64,000 nt of DNA from Misgurnus anguillicaudatus (GCF_027580225.2 NC_073340.2:15322001-15386000); one strand, 5' to 3'; counted from the stretch's first letter, positions 24,027 through 35,960 are shown. Made by a program: numbers and translations. The notes: generated by a model not told the origin, from the letters alone.

Positions 24027-24082
24027 AAGTTTATCGTTAATATAAAAGAGTTTGACATTGAAAAGCGGATGCATATTGAATA

Positions 24083-27000
24083 ATGGATGTTCTACACTAT
24101 AAGCCACCTGAGCCGTTTGATTTTGACTGTCCTAATGTGAGCGCCGCGTGGAAGAAGTGGCAGCAACGTTTCGCCCTGTTTCTCACAGCATCGGGAAACA
24201 GTGATGCAGCTTCAGCAAAAAAGGTTGCTATTTTGCTCACGATACTGGGAGAGAGAGGATATGATATATACAGTAACTTTGGATGGGCACCGGCTGAAGG
24301 TGATAGAGCCGCGGAAGATCGCAATGACTTTGATACGGTTCTCAGAAAGTTCGAGCAGTATTCTAACACGAGGAATCCGGTGATGGCTCTCCGTGCACAG
24401 TTTTGGGCATATCAGAGACCTGAAGGACAGGGTCTAGAAGCATTTGTGAACGATCTCCGGACGATGGCAAGTAACTGTCAGTATACTGATTTAGAGACCA
24501 CGCTACGAGACAAATTATTTTTCTCCATAAAAGATCCGGCAATGAAAATGAAAGTAATGGGTGATGACGGCAATGCATCTCTTGAAGTAGTGACACAGCG
24601 AATGCGTACGTTTGAGAGCGCCAAGAGGGAACTGGATATGATACAAGGCAAGTCACCGCAAACACCGGACCAGTCAGTTCACACTCTAAACTCATACACG
24701 CGAGGCAGAGGACGTAGACGTTATCAAGGACGAGGAAAACAACGCGTGCAGTCAACGAGAGCTAGTAACCACCAGCAGAGTGGGGCTACAGCTCAAGCAA
24801 CGCAGCACACGCCCAATGCATGCAGCAGATGTGGCACAACGCATCAACCTCGCAACTGCCCTGCATATGGTAAGGAGTGTCGTCGCTGTAAAAAATTAAA
24901 CCACTTCGCAGATCAATGTCAAGCCAGAATGTCAAATTATCAGAGTAGAGGTCGGGGTCGAGGAGCATCAAATGTACACACAGTGGAGTCTGATTTTGAA
25001 CATTTCTTTATTGACTCAATGACACATGATAACAGTGACCCCTGCTGGTATGAAGAGGTAATGATTAATGAGGACAAGATTGAAATGAAGCTAGACACAG
25101 GAGCAGATACGAACTGTATGCCACTGTCACAGTTTAAACAGCTAACAGGATATACCAGCATTCCTGTTTACAAATCCACAGCTAGACTGTCAGGATACGG
25201 AGAGCACAGCATACAGCACATAGGAAAAGTTAATTTAAAATGTGTGACACGCAAGGGTGCACAAGCAAGCTATGATTTTTTCCTCACTACTGAAGACGGA
25301 CCAACTATCTTAGGTCGTCAAGCATGCTCTGATCTACGACTAGTTCAAAGAATGGACAACATTGAAAAATCCCTTAGTCAAGAAGATCTGATTGCACAGT
25401 ACCCTGATGTGTTTAGTGGTCTAGGAAAATTTACTGAACCATATGACATTAAGTTGAAGCCTAATGTGACACCAGTAATTCACCCGCCGCGCAGAGTGCC
25501 TTTGAGTCTTCATACTCGTCTCAAAGAAAAGCTTGATGACATGGAAGCAGCTGGAGTTATACGGAAAACATCAAAACCCACAGACTGGGTCAATAGTCTT
25601 GTAGTGGTGGAAAAGAAAGATGGCTCACTTCGTTTATGCCTAGACCCAAAAGATCTGAATCGTGCCATTAGGAGAGAACACTTTATGATTCCAACCAGCT
25701 CTGATGTGATCAGCCAGATGTCAGGGAAAACAGTGTTTACTGTGCTTGATCAGACAAGTTCATACTGGCAAGTTCCACTTACTGAAGCCAGTGCTGACCT
25801 GTGCACGTTCAATACTCCCTTTGGGAGATATTCTTTTCAGCGGATGCCGTTTGGAATATCAAGTGCCAGTGAAGTTTTGCAGCGGAGAAACCAGATGGTT
25901 TTTGGCGACATCCCAGATGTGCATATTATAGCAGATGATTTGATTGTTGCCTCATTAGATGAGAAACAACATGACAAGACATTACATGAGGTGATGCAGC
26001 GAGCTAAAGAGATGGGCTGTAAATTCAACAAAGAAAAGATCAAATTTAAGAGGTCTGAACTTGTGTACATGGGTGATGTGATCAGCAAGGAAGGTTTGAA
26101 GCCTGACGAGTCAAAAGTGAAAGCTATCACTGACATGCCAGACCCAATGTCAAGAGAGGATCTTCTAAGGATCATGGGAATGATCAATTACTTGGCCCAA
26201 TTCATACCTAATCTGTCCACAACGACAACGCCATTACGGAGCCTACTCAAAAAAGACACAGCATGGTCATGGGAACCGCAGCATGCAGCAGCCCTCAAGA
26301 CGTTGAAGACACTTATCAGCAGTAAGCCTGTGCTTAAGTTTTTTGACATAAACAAAGACACTGTGATACAATGCGACGCGTCATCGACCGGTTTAGGAGC
26401 CTGTTTGCTGCAGGATAATCATCCCATTGCATATGCGTCTCGTTCTCTGACCACAGCAGAACAAAATTACTCCCAAATCGAAAAGGAGTTGCTGGCCATC
26501 TGTTTTGCAACTGAAAAGTTTAACCAGTACGTGTATGGCAGACCGGTGACAGTACAGTCCGACCACCGCCCGCTTGAGATGATCACAAAAAAACCACTGC
26601 ACAAAGCTTCTCCAAGGCTCCAGCAAATGTTGTTACGTCTGTTAAAATTCAACATAGATGTGAAGTACCACCCGGGAAAACATATGTACATTGCGGATAC
26701 TTTAAGCCGAGCGTATCAGACCTGCAATACTCCATCTGACAACAAGGAGGACGCACAACAGCTACGGGTACACAGCGTCACTGAAGTACTTCCAATGAGT
26801 AGTCAAAGACTTGAGAAGATTCAACAAGCAACAGCCACTGACCCGACTCGACAGGCTGTAAGATTAGTGAATCAGAGTGGCTGGCCATCTCACAAGGCAA
26901 GCGTAACTTCCCTAGCACATCAGTTTTGGCAGGTGAGAGATGAAGTATATAGTGAGCATGGACTTGTCTTTGTAGGAGACAAAGTAGTAATACCAGAATC

Positions 27001-28111
27001 TTTGCGACAGGAAATCATTTCTGCCTTACATGACACTCATATAGGCATTGAGAAGTGTAAAAACAGAGCCAGAGCTATTATGTATTGGCCAGGGATGTCT
27101 AGGGACATTCAAGATGCAATTGCGCGTTGCAGTGTATGTGCAAAATTTCAAAGAAACAACACCCAGGAGCCTATGTTGCCACATGAAGTGCCAGACCGTC
27201 CATGGGCTAAGCTGGGCTCTGACATATTTACCTTTAATGGAATTGATCACCTACTTGTTGTTGATTATTTCTCTAAGTTCCCTGAAGTGGTGAGTCTGAA
27301 AACCAAAACAGCACAAGAAATCATCAACAAGCTGAAGTCTCTTTTTGCCAGGCATGGAGTGCCGGACACGCTGGTGAGTGACAATATGCCGTATGCCAGT
27401 CATGTTTTTCGTCAGTTTGCTGCAGATTGGAATTTCAACCTGGTGACGTCGAGTCCCACATACCCGCAGTCCAATGGACAAAGCGAGAGGTTTGTTCAAA
27501 CAATAAAACAACTGATGAGAAAAGCAGCTGAGGATGGCAAGGACATTTACAAATGCCTGCTTGATTTCCGAGACAGCCCTATCAGCGGACTCCAAGTTAC
27601 GCCAGCACAATTGCTTATGGGTCGCCGTCTCAAGTCTATCTTGCCTGTAACCTCACGTAAACTGATGCCCCAACCTCCAGTGCAGGGTAGAGATGAGTTG
27701 GTGGCTCGACAACAGCAAACAGCACGCTACTATAACCGGGGGAAAAGAGAACTGCCTTCCCTCCAACCTGGTGAAAGCTGCCGCATTAGACAAGGCCGCG
27801 TATGGAACCGAGCAGTTGTGGTACAACCTCATACCACCCCTCGATCATACACAGTCATGACAGAAAATGGAACCACTTACCGCCGTAACAGATTTCATCT
27901 GTCTCTGGATCCTGACAAATCAGCATTACAAGTGACACCGGACATTGCTGACCCAGACTGTACACCTACAGAACAGAAAGAGACAATAAAGTCCCCTACA
28001 AATAGTGGGTTCCCCAAGGCATCATCACAGCCGCCAGTATCAGTCTGTGAGCGCCCAGCTAGGGCAAGATGTGTGCCAAAGAGATTTGATGACTATGTTA
28101 TGTACAAGTGA
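24083..28111 (+). CDS. Gag-Pol polyprotein of Ty3/gypsy retrotransposon (1342 aa)
   Basis: One uninterrupted frame, with Gag and Pol fused without a frameshift. Gag occupies about residues 1-290 and ends in two zinc knuckles: C247-x2-C-x3-H-x4-C and C266-x2-C-x4-H-x4-C. The aspartic protease has its active site at D338-T339-G340. Reverse transcriptase has catalytic D556 in 'VLDQTSSYW' and A-D-D at 617-619. RNase H has D765, E802 and D827. Integrase has an N-terminal H-H-C-C zinc site (about 975-1015), then D1047, D1100 and E1135. The last two acidic residues are 35 positions apart, one fewer than in the usual DD35E layout, and the usual SDNGPQ stretch is altered to SDNMPY. A chromo-like or GPY-type tail follows ('RSYTVMTENGTTYRRNR'). 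The start is the first ATG after the primer-binding site. It acts in cytoplasmic virus-like particles, with integration in the nucleus. Apart from the integrase change it looks intact. Confidence 0.95.
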   Translation: MDVLHYKPPEPFDFDCPNVSAAWKKWQQRFALFLTASGNSDAASAKKVAILLTILGERGYDIYSNFGWAPAEGDRAAEDRNDFDTVLRKFEQYSNTRNPVMALRAQFWAYQRPEGQGLEAFVNDLRTMASNCQYTDLETTLRDKLFFSIKDPAMKMKVMGDDGNASLEVVTQRMRTFESAKRELDMIQGKSPQTPDQSVHTLNSYTRGRGRRRYQGRGKQRVQSTRASNHQQSGATAQATQHTPNACSRCGTTHQPRNCPAYGKECRRCKKLNHFADQCQARMSNYQSRGRGRGASNVHTVESDFEHFFIDSMTHDNSDPCWYEEVMINEDKIEMKLDTGADTNCMPLSQFKQLTGYTSIPVYKSTARLSGYGEHSIQHIGKVNLKCVTRKGAQASYDFFLTTEDGPTILGRQACSDLRLVQRMDNIEKSLSQEDLIAQYPDVFSGLGKFTEPYDIKLKPNVTPVIHPPRRVPLSLHTRLKEKLDDMEAAGVIRKTSKPTDWVNSLVVVEKKDGSLRLCLDPKDLNRAIRREHFMIPTSSDVISQMSGKTVFTVLDQTSSYWQVPLTEASADLCTFNTPFGRYSFQRMPFGISSASEVLQRRNQMVFGDIPDVHIIADDLIVASLDEKQHDKTLHEVMQRAKEMGCKFNKEKIKFKRSELVYMGDVISKEGLKPDESKVKAITDMPDPMSREDLLRIMGMINYLAQFIPNLSTTTTPLRSLLKKDTAWSWEPQHAAALKTLKTLISSKPVLKFFDINKDTVIQCDASSTGLGACLLQDNHPIAYASRSLTTAEQNYSQIEKELLAICFATEKFNQYVYGRPVTVQSDHRPLEMITKKPLHKASPRLQQMLLRLLKFNIDVKYHPGKHMYIADTLSRAYQTCNTPSDNKEDAQQLRVHSVTEVLPMSSQRLEKIQQATATDPTRQAVRLVNQSGWPSHKASVTSLAHQFWQVRDEVYSEHGLVFVGDKVVIPESLRQEIISALHDTHIGIEKCKNRARAIMYWPGMSRDIQDAIARCSVCAKFQRNNTQEPMLPHEVPDRPWAKLGSDIFTFNGIDHLLVVDYFSKFPEVVSLKTKTAQEIINKLKSLFARHGVPDTLVSDNMPYASHVFRQFAADWNFNLVTSSPTYPQSNGQSERFVQTIKQLMRKAAEDGKDIYKCLLDFRDSPISGLQVTPAQLLMGRRLKSILPVTSRKLMPQPPVQGRDELVARQQQTARYYNRGKRELPSLQPGESCRIRQGRVWNRAVVVQPHTTPRSYTVMTENGTTYRRNRFHLSLDPDKSALQVTPDIADPDCTPTEQKETIKSPTNSGFPKASSQPPVSVCERPARARCVPKRFDDYVMYK

Positions 28112-28458
28112 AGTTTAAATGTTGTACATATGTTAGTAGTTATATGTTCGAATCTTAATACTGTGATTAATACTAAAATAGTGACTTAAGACCAGTAAGC
28201 TACCTCTATACCTAACTGTTGTCTAAAAGGTATTATATATTCACATAAGATCTGAGATTAGTATTATGTGAAGTGATAATTTGATTTATTATGTTTGTTG
28301 AACAAGTTTCATGGATATTATGCACTACACGTTTACTTTAAGTGTAATAAGAACGCAATAGTGGAAAACATATGCAAGTTAGTAATGTTAACAAATAATA
28401 CTTGCTTGGGTAATATATTGAAAAGTTATTAGTTGTGTTATATCTTTAAGAAGGGAGA
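28112..28458 (+). promoter_or_regulatory. Retrotransposon 3' untranslated region with polypurine tract
   Basis: About 350 bases of AT-rich non-coding sequence between the gag-pol stop and the 3' LTR. It ends in the purine run AAGAAGGGAGA (28448-28458) directly before the LTR, the expected primer for plus-strand synthesis. No env-like reading frame. Confidence 0.8.
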
Positions 28459-28571
28459 TGTCACATGCTGTTCTAAATAATACTGTTGCTATGCATACTC
28501 GACCTGTAGTGGTGAACCGGAAATAAAAGATTGAGTTCCTCCCCAGTGGCGTGTTGGTTGTGTATATGACA
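28459..28571 (+). repeat. 3' LTR (113 bp)
   Basis: 112 of 113 bases match the 5' LTR. It is followed by the target duplication CTTTT. Confidence 0.95.
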
Positions 28572-28976
28572 CTTTTAAAGTTTAAACTTTATATATCTCA
28601 CTTACTTGGCTGCACGCAATTTTATGCGTAATGCAATATGTTCTGTGGCGTCTATGAAGGTAATATAATATCACATTAATCTTATGGAGCAATTCTGGTG
28701 CGTAGTTTGCAGTCATTTTCATGCAGTGTAACGTTATCTTAACACAAGAGCAACGAATGACGTGACAGACAACTGGTTGTCCAGTGCGATTCCGTTCACA
28801 CGGCACAGTTTCTCTGTAAATACGGTTGTGAAACCCGTAAAGTTACGGGTGTGAAGTCGGTTATAGAATGCGGTTGTCAAACCCATAAATAACCGAACTG
28901 CGTGTGAACGGAACCGTCTTAAGGACTCAAATACGGGTTTGACAACCGTATTATGGTACCGTGTGAACGCAGCCTA

Positions 28977-29935
28977 TGTGTCTTACCAATTATCTTATTT
29001 CCCTCATTCACAATCTTGGACAGCTCAGGTTACCATACCATGATGTCATATTAAAAAACAAATTACTTTCCACAAAATTTGTATAAACCATTTCAAGTAT
29101 AATCTTGCTCACATGTAAGTAATTCAACTTCCTAATTAAATAGAACCTTTGCTGAGCTTTTTTACAAATGCTGTCAGTATTCTCTAAAAAAAATAAGTTG
29201 AGCATCAATATTGGCCTCCAAAATTACAAACAAATTCTATTGGATTCCAATTAAGCACTACAGGTTTCAACTCCAGAGTGTTCCACCAGATCCTGCCTTC
29301 AGAAGATCCATGTGCCAAATCATCGGCATATTTAAAGAGACTAAACATCTCATTCTTTATTTTAAACTCATTAATATACAAGGGGAAATATATGGGGGAT
29401 GAAATTGCTCCCTGTGGGGCTCATGTGTTTAAAATAATAGTTCCAGACAAACTCGTGGGCGTTTTGAAAGAAAATCTTTTATCCACCAAATGAGTCCTAC
29501 ATTTAACACCTAATCAATCAGTCGCTGAATAAGGATATGAATCTTCATTGTGTTCAAACGTAGTCGATGTAAAGTCTAAAAACTAAATTCTAGCATAGTT
29601 TAAGGTAAGTTGTACATGCTCAGCAACTGAATTATATACAGTACCTCTTGCTTTTTTGTATGCAAATTGCAACAGATTTAAAACATCACTCACAGAATTC
29701 ACTTAATGCTGCATAATTACCATTTCCATGCATTTCCCCAATATGCGTAGATGTGAGTGCTTTAGGTATAAAATCATTTAATTTATTTGCTCCTGTTATT
29801 TTACGTATGGGGACAACTGTAGATATACTTTCCAAAAGTTTGGTACAGTTTATGTATTTAAAAAGCTGGAACAACTGTAAAAACCCCAGTTAATTGATAA
29901 ACACAATCGTTTAGTACACGTCCACGACAGTTTTG
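28977..29935 (-). pseudogene. LINE reverse transcriptase fragment (upstream half of a split LINE)
   Basis: Minus-strand readings run in order through an RT domain. 'VVPIRKITGANKLNDF' with 'ALTSTH' sits near 29780-29840 (finger region). 'APQGAISSPIYF' and 'FKYADDLAHGSS' sit near 29310-29430 (motif B and the YADD catalytic motif). 'KKAQQRFYLIRKL' with a thumb-like 'MVYTNFVESNLFFN' runs from 29170 to 29050. In-frame stops and frameshifts show it is dead. It breaks off at 28977, where the 9.2-kb element begins, and resumes at 19770. It belongs to the CR1/L2/Tx1-like range; the exact clade is unknown. Confidence 0.85.
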
Positions 29936-32900
29936 GGCAAAAATAATCAAAATGAATAAGAAATTTTCTTTATACAGAGGAAAAGCTGTATTTTTAAAGT
30001 GTACATGTAAAAATGTAAATTACTGCCCACAGAAGAAAGTATGTGCAACCTGAAAACATTTAAGATAGCAAAAAGCATGTTGTAAAATAACAGTTGTTTC
30101 AATGTGGAACAGCCAGTGCCGATCCTTCCTGTATACGCAAATTACGCAAGTTGCATGCAGCTCCCACACCACTTGGGGCACCATTGATCTCAAAATAATT
30201 TAAATAACATTATGCCAAATCAAAATTATTATTATGTTCAATATAAACAAGACGCTATAATTATAATACTTTGCAGATTTATGCTGTTTTTAAAAATACT
30301 TATAGATTTTTTTACTGATATGTACTCGGACAACATGCAGTGACATGACGCAAGAGAGTGATGTGCTAAGGATGCCCACCATGGCTTCTGAATGGAGCTA
30401 TCCAACTGGAGCAGAAAAAAAGGCAAGAATGGGAAGCAATGTGTTTGTAATATTAAAATCTTGTTATTATTGCCAAACAAAGCAGTGTAATATTTTCAAA
30501 ATAATACTCCAATACAGATTTCAAAATTCTAATTTTCAAATAGTTTAATTTGAGTCATTTTCAGTAATAAAGTAGCAGAGAGCAGGGGCAAAAATACTTC
30601 TTTTTTTTTCAGAAAAACTTAATTGTAAAAGACAATGTTTTAGACATTCCAGGTGGAATTTTGAACAAATGTAAAACGACTTCAGTATAATTTTACTTTG
30701 AATATAAGTAAAGAATTGTTACTTGACAGCAGGACGAAAGTAACACACAGGTAGGACAAAAGTACAGAATAAGATAGATTTTTGTGTTGCACTTGTTTTT
30801 AGTAAATATACATTACTATGACCTTGTAAATATGTAACTGCAAACATATTTTGTCATTTATCTTTGCAAAAAATAATGAAATTACATTTTCATTTTCAGA
30901 GGAATAACTAAGATGAGCAAGCAGACATAAAGGAGTAAAAAAAAACTCTTTACCGAGATCAGCCAAATGGGTTAAAATTGTATGTAGAAGTATGAAATAA
31001 ACCAGCTGAATATTGAGTTGCTGAGATCTTTCCATCCAAGCACACATCCATTATTCACATTAACATTATTGATTTGTTTTACTAGATATTTTTCAAACAT
31101 GCTCGTACACAAGATGGGCTACCACAGACTTGACTGAACCCATGTTGAACACACAAACATCAGCGATCAGACTAATCGATGGCTGGTAATTGGGCTGTAT
31201 GGAGCTTTGGACACACACAAACACATCTAGTGGTCTGCTGATTCCCAGCAGTGTGAAATGAAACAAGTGAGGGGTCAGAGGGAAACAGTTGACCTTTAGA
31301 GATCAGGGGTCAGTGCTTCTGTGAGGTACCAGCTCTCTCTCTCATCCACCCTCTTCGTGGAAATGCTTTGTAGTTTGCTGTTGGTACAACTCCCAAGACG
31401 ACCAGATGTTTAGTGCAGAAATGAATGACAGAAGAGAGGAAGAGCTTTTTTTACACCTGAAATGAATAATCCAGAGAGATTCTTAACTCTGGGAAAATAT
31501 AATCTGTTAATTTTTGTCTCATGCTTTTCATAAGGAAATCCTCTGTTTGCATATTTATGACATGTATGTCTGTTTTACCCATAAAGCACATCTATTTTAA
31601 ATAAAAGTTTATTTTAATTAGCCTACTACAGTAGTCCACTAAATTTAAAGACCCCATATGCAAAATTCACTTTAACAAGGTGTTTGGACATAAATGTTTG
31701 TTGGCGGTGTGTGAAAACATCCTACAATCCCCCAACTCCTTTTTTATTCCCATTAAACCAGAGCAGTCTCGTTAGACATGACATGTTTTGATATCCTTGT
31801 TAATGTGATGTCACACTAACAATGCCCCATCCACATCCGATGACTGACTGGTTAAGCTTTTCTGAATGTGCTTGTTAGCACGCTGTAACACTAATGCGGC
31901 TAAAGATACTACTGTACAAGAGTTCATTCACAGGAATCAGATCTATTTTTATCAGAAAACAGTAGCTCATTTGCATTTAACCTTGTAAAGCCCTCGATTG
32001 TTATAATACAACATCAGTTCTAATAAAATATATCTGTACATATTTTTTTCTGTTTAAAACCACATTCACACAACTAAAAAGTCCTATAAACCTACAATGT
32101 TTTTGAATGGTAGACTTTGTAAATAGGTTTGTTTTCCTGGCCGTGAATTTACAAAACCTGCAAACCTGCCTTGAAGAACATAATCTTTTTTACTGGACTA
32201 AATAAATCAACAATCATGTAAGTAAAATGCCTAAAATATTTTTTTCTTTGATTAGTTATGTGTCTAGATCATGCAGATTTACCTGTGCACCTTGCACATT
32301 ACATGAATTAGCTATACTTCTAAACTGTTAAAAATTGACTTTTTTATCTTTTTTGTAGTAACAAAAATTATATTGATTTTAAATGTGTTTGATACTGTAT
32401 CTGTATCTTGTTGTTTATAAATTTACTTAGCTGGTCCTGTTTTCTTGTCTGGGCTTTGTTTGCTCAAATATCTGTTTGCTGCATGAGGGCCAGGTGATAA
32501 TGTTCTGGAATGTAGGGTGGGGGTATAGGTGGTATTAGCGTTATAAATAGAGGACAATAAGCTTGCCAGACAGTATTGTGTGAATTCTGTGGATTGGACG
32601 AATACTTTACATATATACGTGTAATTGAAATTGACTTGCATTAAGATTAATAAGCATGGAAATAATCTGTGTGTTTTTAATTTCAGAATGCTACCAGACA
32701 GGACTCTACAATGCATATGATGTCATTTATATCATCCAAATTTGGGGAAAGTGACTTTGAGATGGGACTCTGATATGACTGATGAGGAGGAATGTGTCGA
32801 TGCCTCTGAACTGAAAAAGATAAATAAAAAAATCTATGTCTGCCCATATGATGATTATGTGCGGACATGATGCCAACAAAACCAAGCCATTCAAGAATAC

Positions 32901-34059
32901 GGACCTTGCCACATGACGGGCATTACTGTCTGAAAAAGGATTTTATCAGTCTCAATACTGATATATCACTAATGATGCAATATCCTTAGTGTGATCCATA
33001 ATATTAATAGTGTAATATTACAACATTTCCATAAAAACTTACAAAAAAATGTCAAAAAATTAAAAACCTATTTATTTCTGCATTAGAGGACTCCTACAAC
33101 AACATATAAAAGGTTTATCAAAGCTTTTCTATATTTGGGTCTTACAGGGTTAAAGGAATACACATGACAACAAAACTTTTTTTGCTCCCACCTAAATAGG
33201 GGCATTTTGAACAAATGATCTGTGGGATATTTTGAGCTGAAACTTCCCAGACACATTCTAGGCACATCTGAGACTTTTGTATTTGACATGTGAGAAATTA
33301 TGTATTTATAAGTATCTGCGAGGTAGTATAATGTATTTCTCCCACAAAAGTAAAAGGTTGCTGGAGGTCATTAATGTGTGAGAATATTAGCACCATTTTC
33401 AATTTCACTACTATCTCTGTATGTGAATCTGCCATAGCAATAAGATGGATGTGCAGTGGTTTTGTGTCGATTGCCTTACTTTTAATATTGTAATATAGTG
33501 GTCGTGATTTATGAAGACTATTATTAAAACATTTGCTATCCTGGTTAAACATTTTTCTCCGTATAAAATGTTTAATAAAGCCCTGGGGTAATTTATGATT
33601 GGTCAAACAGATGGTCGTTACACTAACATTGGATCATTTTACACCCAGTATACCTTTTTCACTGTGGTGTAGGGAAGAAAGTTTTATTACCCAAGGTTAA
33701 AAGCGCTCCTAATCCTCTTTTGAAGACACAAATGTTGCACTGGTTAATACAGGGTTTAAAAGAAAAACAGGGTTATGAATCCTTAAAAAGAAATGTGCCC
33801 CATGAAAGAAAATATGTTAAAATATAAAACACAAAAGACATACAGAACGGCAGCGAGAGAGTAAAAATATTTTTAATATATGGTCACAAAAATGCCACTG
33901 AGGGAAGCAAAAATACCTTCAGATAGTTAAAGTGAGGGTGGTTAATATTCCGATTTTAATATTTATTTAAAATTTCTTATAAATAAATATGATGTAAATT
34001 TGTTAATAGTTTATCATGAACAAACCATGACTATGACCTTTTTACTGGGTTACTATTAG
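29936..34059. other. Intergenic, little recognised
   Basis: No gene. A stretch at about 31650-31860 (starting AAAGACCCCATATGCAAAATT) has the look of a dispersed fish repeat, but no ends were found. The rest is AT-rich with chance ORFs only. Confidence 0.35.
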
Positions 34060-34730
34060 TTAAAGGAAAACACCACCATTTTTCCAATATTTTTCTATGT
34101 TCCTACCTCTTTTTTCAATGCGTGCACTTAATCTTTATACAGTGCGTCATGAATGTAGCATTTAGCCTAGCCCCATTCATTCCTTAGGATCCAAACAGGG
34201 ATGAATTTAGAAGCCACCAAACACTTCCATGTTTTCCCTATTTAAAGACCGTTGCATGAGTAGTTTCACGAGTAAGTATGGTGGCACAAAATAAAACTTT
34301 TGTTTGGAGCAATGAATGGGGCTAGGCTAAATGCTAACACATTCAAGAAACCCTGTACAGATTAAAAGATTAAAAGTGCACGCATTGAAAAAAGATAGGC
34401 AGTGTTGTGCCTGAACGAGTTCATTGAACGAAAGTTCATGAACTCATTCATATTTTGGGCGAACGTGAACTGAAAGAACTGTATTACTGCCTGATGAACG
34501 TTACTGTAAACTCGTTCATTCTGGTGTTTGTATACGGCACGCTCTCTTAGTTTAATGTCGTTCAATAGGGTGTCAGATTTCTTCTTCAAGGGTGTCAGAG
34601 TCTTCAAGGCGAAAACCCGCCACAACGCGCCACTCACATAGTTTAACATTAAATAACATCACATTTGTCCCAAATTGTTAACGATTAACATTGGCTGCTA
34701 ACGCATATTTTGGATCTTGAAATAGACTCT

Positions 34731-35142
34731 GGCTGCGTCCGAAACTGCATACTGTATAGTAGGTACTGAATAAGATGAAGTACCTACTCACTTGCCGTTA
34801 AAACAGTAGGCACTGTATAGTATGAATCCTGGTGGTATGAATGAGATTCGGACGTACTACATCCGCTATGTTGCTACATCACGTGACATACGTCGTCATC
34901 ACGTCATGTCATTTCAGCGCGAAAACGAAACAGCCGCATGCCTCTTCTTCGTTGGATAACTCCTCTCCCGGGGCATCGTGGGATAGTGAAGTGTCCATCA
35001 TATGCACAGAGCAAGAAGTAGTAGGTCATCCGGGTACTTTTCGCATACTGTTTTTCGAATACTATGTATTCGGACATACTAGTCGCCTCCTTACTGCTTT
35101 TCGCGTACTATATAGTATGAAGTAGGCGGTTTCGGACGCAGC
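34731..35142. mobile_element. MITE 'GGCTGCGTCCGAAAC' (412 bp)
   Basis: Inverted ends GGCTGCGTCCGAAACTGC and GTTTCGGACGCAGC, with internal CATACT / AGTATG repeats in both orientations. Same terminal type as 20208-20660. Nested in the hAT element. Confidence 0.85.
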
Positions 35143-35146
35143 ATCA

Positions 35147-35960
35147 CACTGTAAAAAGTGTTTCTGTGCCTTAGTCGATTTAACAAAGATAAGACGAGTA
35201 AACTGTATTAAAAAATTTTAATTCTTGTTTTTTTTAATCAAAATTTGAGTTAAAATAACATAAAAAGATTAATAATTTGAGTAATTCTAAATGAACACTT
35301 TATTGAGTAAATTCAGCTTCATTTTATCATGTATAATCCACTTAAATTTGTAAGAAGGAAATTAACTTAATAAATTTGTGTTGAAACTACATGAATGATT
35401 TTACTAAACATAGCTAACTAAGCAGTAGACTCGTAGTTCCCAGCATGCTTTGCATGGGACTCCATTTGGACAGTGAAATTTAAACTGTGTTTTATGTGTT
35501 TTTAACTAAAAGAAAGACTTTGTAGTGTTTAATGTTTATTTATCTTCGAGATTTAGAAGAGTTTTTGTTTCATCTTTGATATTGTACTTACCATTGTTCA
35601 GAAGACTGGTGCTTGTGCATAGACTGCATACTGAAGTATGTTGCGCTTTACAGCTGCCCGAAAACTAAACTGGGTGGGCGCGTTGATTGAATAAATAATT
35701 TGTGGCCTCATCTCACAGAAAAATAATGTTTATGGAAACAACAACAAACCATAAAAAAGTTACCTGTACCAAGAAAAGTGAATTAAACTGAGTAATACTA
35801 GATCTATTATCTCAACTTAATTTTGTTGCGTTTGTATTAAGTAATATTACAGTGTTTATTATACTTTAAAAAGACTACAAGTTGACTCGTCTTAAAACCT
35901 CATATGCAGCCACTTGCCTCAATTTTTATAAGTTAGATTTAGGTATTACTTTTTACAGTG
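35147..35960. mobile_element. TIR element CACTGTAAAAAG (814 bp)
   Basis: Ends CACTGTAAAAAGTGT and ACTTTTTACAGTG, with the dinucleotide CA on both sides rather than TA. Same terminal type as the 2.73-kb element at 20743. It begins four bases after the preceding MITE. Confidence 0.75.

Larger units (their letters stand above)
23896..28571 (+). mobile_element. Full-length Ty3/gypsy LTR retrotransposon (4676 bp)
   Basis: Complete architecture: 5' LTR, primer-binding site, one long gag-pol frame, polypurine tract and 3' LTR. A perfect 5-bp duplication CTTTT lies at 23891-23895 and 28572-28576. The LTRs (113 bp, TGTCA...TGACA) differ at one base only (C in GTGCCG against G in GTGGCG), so the insertion is recent on an evolutionary scale. 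Pol order (protease, RT, RNase H, integrase) puts it in Ty3/gypsy. The very short LTRs and resemblance to K02A2.6-like proteins suggest the Mag-type group. No envelope-like frame follows pol. Confidence 0.95.
19773..28974. mobile_element. 9.2-kb TIR insertion inside a LINE (ends GGGTGCGTTCACACG)
   Basis: Left end GGGTGCGTTCACACGAC and right end the complement of GGCTGCGTTCACACGG. TA lies at both borders (19771-19772, 28975-28976). Subterminal copies of GACAACCGTATTT / AAATACGG occur in both arms. The flanks are two halves of one LINE reading frame, which independently proves a single insertion site. The bulk is made of later insertions: a MITE at 20208-20660, a foldback at 20731-23580 with a 2.7-kb element inside it, and a gypsy element at 23896-28571. 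Without these the element would be about 1.3 kb, so it was probably a modest non-autonomous transposon. No transposase seen. The superfamily is uncertain (TA target). Confidence 0.75.

Noticed and set aside
28112..28458. Possible envelope gene after pol
   Set aside because: Only about 350 bases with no open frame of useful length, so the element is a retrotransposon without env.
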